From Gracilaria domingensis (Eukaryota; Rhodophyta; Florideophyceae; Gracilariales; Gracilariaceae), in contig VCMS01000223.1 in assembly GCA_022539475.1 (NCBI GenBank), positions 1 to 64,000 on the forward strand: a stretch of DNA of 64,000 nucleotides. The letters run 5' to 3'. Positions 61,851 to 64,000 of the stretch are shown piece by piece. Each line of letters starts with the position of its first letter. Position 1 is the stretch's first letter. Under the pieces are notes generated by a model that had not been told where the DNA came from, did not search any database, and saw only the letters and a list, made by a program, of their open reading frames with translations. The translations under genes and the position numbers were made by a program.

Positions 61851-62823
61851 ATGTTCCCGACCGCGACGTTCGTATCGACCGCAGTGCTGTCTGTTCTGTT
61901 GCTGGCAACCGGCGTGGCTGCACACGATGGCGAGGTGCACGAGGTCACGTTCACGCCGCAGGATATTTCACACATATCGTTCTACGGCGATCGCGCGTTG
62001 TACCGCCCGCAGCTGTGCCCCCAGTCCATCACCTTCGCTGCCAGGGCGCGTTTGTTGGCTGAGCTTGCCGACGATAGGATCGGCCTATGGACGTCGGACA
62101 TTCGGATGGATGGCGAGCCGTGCACGTCGCCCGTATCGACGCTGTTGTTCTCCCCCATTGGAAGACCTGATCATCTGCCGCCACAATGTAAGTTGCTCAC
62201 TGTTTGTTTGCGCACGTTTGCGCTATGAACGTGCTTTCTAACTTGCGTTTCATGTCACGACGGCGATCAAATGTGTAGGGGTATTTGAGGATTCCACACT
62301 GAGCGGACTTCCGGTCAACTTCACGTGCGGCTCCAAGCAGTATGCCATCCGCTACGGCTATCTCAACGACGTCAAGACGCCGACCGGCTTCCTGGACGAT
62401 TCTGTGGTGTATCTCGACTTTGCTGTGATCCCCAACACACAGCCGTTCTCGTTCTGCTCGTACGCGGCGCGCCGAACAGACGGAGATCGCCCCGTCAACT
62501 ACGAGCCCTTCCCCACGGTAGAGACGTGGAACGCGGTAAGGGAGGCGAACAATCTGCCTCCCTTGCCCCACGACGACGGCACGGACGCCGAAGAAGCGAT
62601 GATGAGCAGTGAGGAGCCGGCGGAAAGCCCACAGGCAGTGGTGGCGCCAGCGCCCGTGGTGACGCAGCCGCTCCCCAGCCCCGAGGCGGTGGTGGCGCCA
62701 GCGCCCGTGGTGATGCAGCCGTTCCCCAGCCCCGAGGCGGTGGTGCGCAACTCGCTGAGCATGCGCGTGATGGAGGCGGTGGCCGGCGCGATTGGGCCGC
62801 GATTGTGGTCGCTCCGATTGTAG
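61851..62823 (+). CDS. Secreted protein with Pro/Val/Ala repeat tail, one intron
   Basis: Exons 61851-62187 and 62279-62823 give 293 residues. A classical signal peptide (TAVLSVLLLATGVAA, cut near AHDG) begins at the ATG at 61851. The ectodomain (25-180) has six or more Cys and a NFTC glycosylation site after the splice; it resembles no family I recognise. A long acidic and Pro-rich tail contains two copies of a 20-residue unit (AVVAPAPVVxQPxPSPE). An amphipathic helix ends it. Likely a cell-wall or extracellular matrix protein; function unknown. Confidence 0.8.
62188..62278 (+). other. Spliceosomal intron in the secreted protein gene
   Basis: 91 bp with gtaagt donor, ttctaact branch-like site 36 bases before the acceptor, and gtgtag acceptor. 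Removal creates a Trp codon at the junction and keeps the frame. Confidence 0.9.
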
Positions 62824-63249
62824 CGTCGCGCTGATGCGCTTTGGTGTGGCTTGTGTCTACTGCTCTCTCTCTCCCCCTATCTACCTCACTGTACAGTCGG
62901 GGGCGCCGCGCGGCTGTGCGGCGCCCGTGGTCACTAACGGCCCTTCCTCTCTCCCTCTCCCTTTTTCGTGTTGTAAAGAACTTGAGATGTGATTCCCGCT
63001 TGCCGCAGTTGCGGCAGTTGCTGTAAACGCGGGCGCGTGTGCGTGTGCGTGTGCGTGTGCGTGCGCTGCGCCATGTCGCGCGCGTCGATTCCATCGCGCG
63101 CAGCGTGCGGCCGGAGACATGGCGCGCCACACAAGTCGAGGCGAACACGTATCATAGCGCGTACGCGCGCGCTGTCAGCGGCTCAGGCGGCGCAACACGT
63201 TGCGCGCGTGCGCGACGAAGGTAAAAGATGCGGCGCTGTCCACGTGTGG
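62824..63249. other. Intergenic between converging genes
   Basis: 425 bp with a (GTGTGC)n microsatellite at 63032-63064. No gene seen. Confidence 0.5.
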
Positions 63250-63798
63250 TCAGGTGGACGCCCAGCCGTCGCGGTACACGCCCAGCAGCAGCAGCGCCAG
63301 CACGCTGGCGATGGCGGCGAACAGCACCAGCCCCAGCGCGGCGCCCAGCGCGTAGCACAGGCGGTTCTGCCGCTGGTAGACGTTGCGCGCGCGCCACCGG
63401 CACAGCGGCAGCAGCGCCAGCACGCAGAACACCGTCGACAGCACGCAGCCGCCCGTGAAGTACGTCAGCCGGTGCGTCTCCGTGCACCCGCCGCCGCCGC
63501 CGCCCTTGGCGCCGTGCTTGCCGCGCGCGCGCCGCGCGCCCGCGCCGTTCGCGCTCAGCTCCGTGCCGGCCGCCTCGAAGCGCGCGCCGTACGGGTCGAT
63601 GATCAAGTCGCCGTGCTGCGACGAGCACGACAGCGTGCCGCTCAGCGCCACCGGCGGCGGCTTGCTTGGCGGCCGTGTGGCGCGCGTCAGGAACCGGCTT
63701 GTCTCCGTCGTGTGCGTGTTCTGCTGCGGGGGGTCCGGCGCCGGTGGAACATCCAGTCCTTCTTCTTCCATTGCTGTGCGCGTGCTGTGCAGCTCCAT
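63250..63798 (-). CDS. Small membrane protein, two predicted helices
   Basis: 182 residues from the ATG at 63798. The first 110 residues are Pro/Thr/Gly-rich and hydrophilic, with a Gly run near residue 105. Two hydrophobic helices follow (TGGCVLSTVFCVLALLPLC and YALGAALGLVLFAAIASVLA), with a basic loop between (RWRARNVYQRQNR), then a short tail. No family recognised. The gene is intact and converges on the secreted-protein gene. Confidence 0.6.
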   Translation of the reverse strand: MELHSTRTAMEEEGLDVPPAPDPPQQNTHTTETSRFLTRATRPPSKPPPVALSGTLSCSSQHGDLIIDPYGARFEAAGTELSANGAGARRARGKHGAKGGGGGGCTETHRLTYFTGGCVLSTVFCVLALLPLCRWRARNVYQRQNRLCYALGAALGLVLFAAIASVLALLLLGVYRDGWAST

Positions 63799-64000
63799 GC
63801 TTCACGATTCCAACCGCGCGCAGGCTGTTGCTTCGATGTGCCGATTTAGCGCCACGGATTCCAGCCAACTCATCACCGTGTGATGGCTGCCGCTTCCTTC
63901 GTCTCGCGGCGCCGCGCGTAAAACGACCTCACGCTGTGGCAACAAATACCCCGCGCGCGACGAGCGCCGGAGTTTGCCCCGATGCGTGGCTTGCTTTTGG

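Noticed and set aside
63152-63868. 238-codon minus-strand frame over the small membrane protein
   Set aside because: It lacks hydrophobic segments and is Arg/Ala-rich; the 63250-63798 frame with an ATG and two helices is better.
1-64000. CRISPR arrays, bacterial operons, ribosome binding sites
   Set aside because: No regularly spaced short repeats and no Shine-Dalgarno spacing; introns and eukaryotic families show this is a nuclear genome.

Overview
The window looks like nuclear DNA of a compact, GC-rich eukaryotic genome. Long ORFs stand close together. The four introns inside coding sequence are short (90-129 bp), begin gtaag/gtatgt/gtacgt, end in ag and carry a CTAAC/CTAAT-like branch site. 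The gene set (plastid-type lumazine synthase, squalene epoxidase, a dehydroascorbate-reductase-like GST, a MOT2/MFSD5-type transporter, a P/U-type cyclin, Syntaxin-16, Utp6) suits a single-celled alga. A red microalga of the Porphyridium kind is my best guess, but this is inference: no phycobilisome, rRNA or tRNA gene is present to prove it.

Layout. (1) 1 to about 7.8 kb is a decayed DNA transposon. A Plavaka/CMC-like transposase on the minus strand converges on a plus-strand cargo of a SET-domain reading frame and a low-complexity/coiled-coil protein, and part of the cargo is tandemly duplicated. (2) 7.7-14.7 kb is gene-poor and AT-richer. It has an inverted repeat, a 374-bp tandem repeat, three adjacent strong hairpins, a decayed DNA polymerase alpha (POLA1) copy, an orphan ORF and a C2H2 zinc-finger gene. 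(3) 14.8-29.6 kb holds an APH-fold kinase-like protein, mitochondrial NADP isocitrate dehydrogenase, a membrane protein with a C-terminal DHAR/GST domain, an alpha/beta hydrolase, a bZIP factor, lumazine synthase and a rubrerythrin-like protein. (4) 29.9-39 kb has a Sel1-repeat gene broken many times, a cyclin, an SDR39U1-like epimerase and two tandem paralogs of an unrecognised family. (5) 39.7-57.5 kb has Syntaxin-16, a single-chain SbcD-SbcC (Mre11-Rad50-like) fusion, a coiled-coil protein, Utp6, an MFSD5-type transporter, a type II membrane glycosyltransferase-like protein, squalene epoxidase and a GDT1/TMEM165 transporter. (6) 57.7-64 kb has a YprB/RNase H-like nuclease, a secreted repeat protein and a two-helix membrane protein.

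From about 40 kb on, most neighbours are arranged tail to tail with 46-220 bp gaps, or head to head across GC-rich upstream regions. Several starts follow a cytosine-rich pyrimidine tract. The genes are ordinary housekeeping neighbours rather than one pathway. The most unusual items are the fused SbcD-SbcC gene, the SET-carrying transposon, the tandem orphan paralogs and the hairpin cluster.
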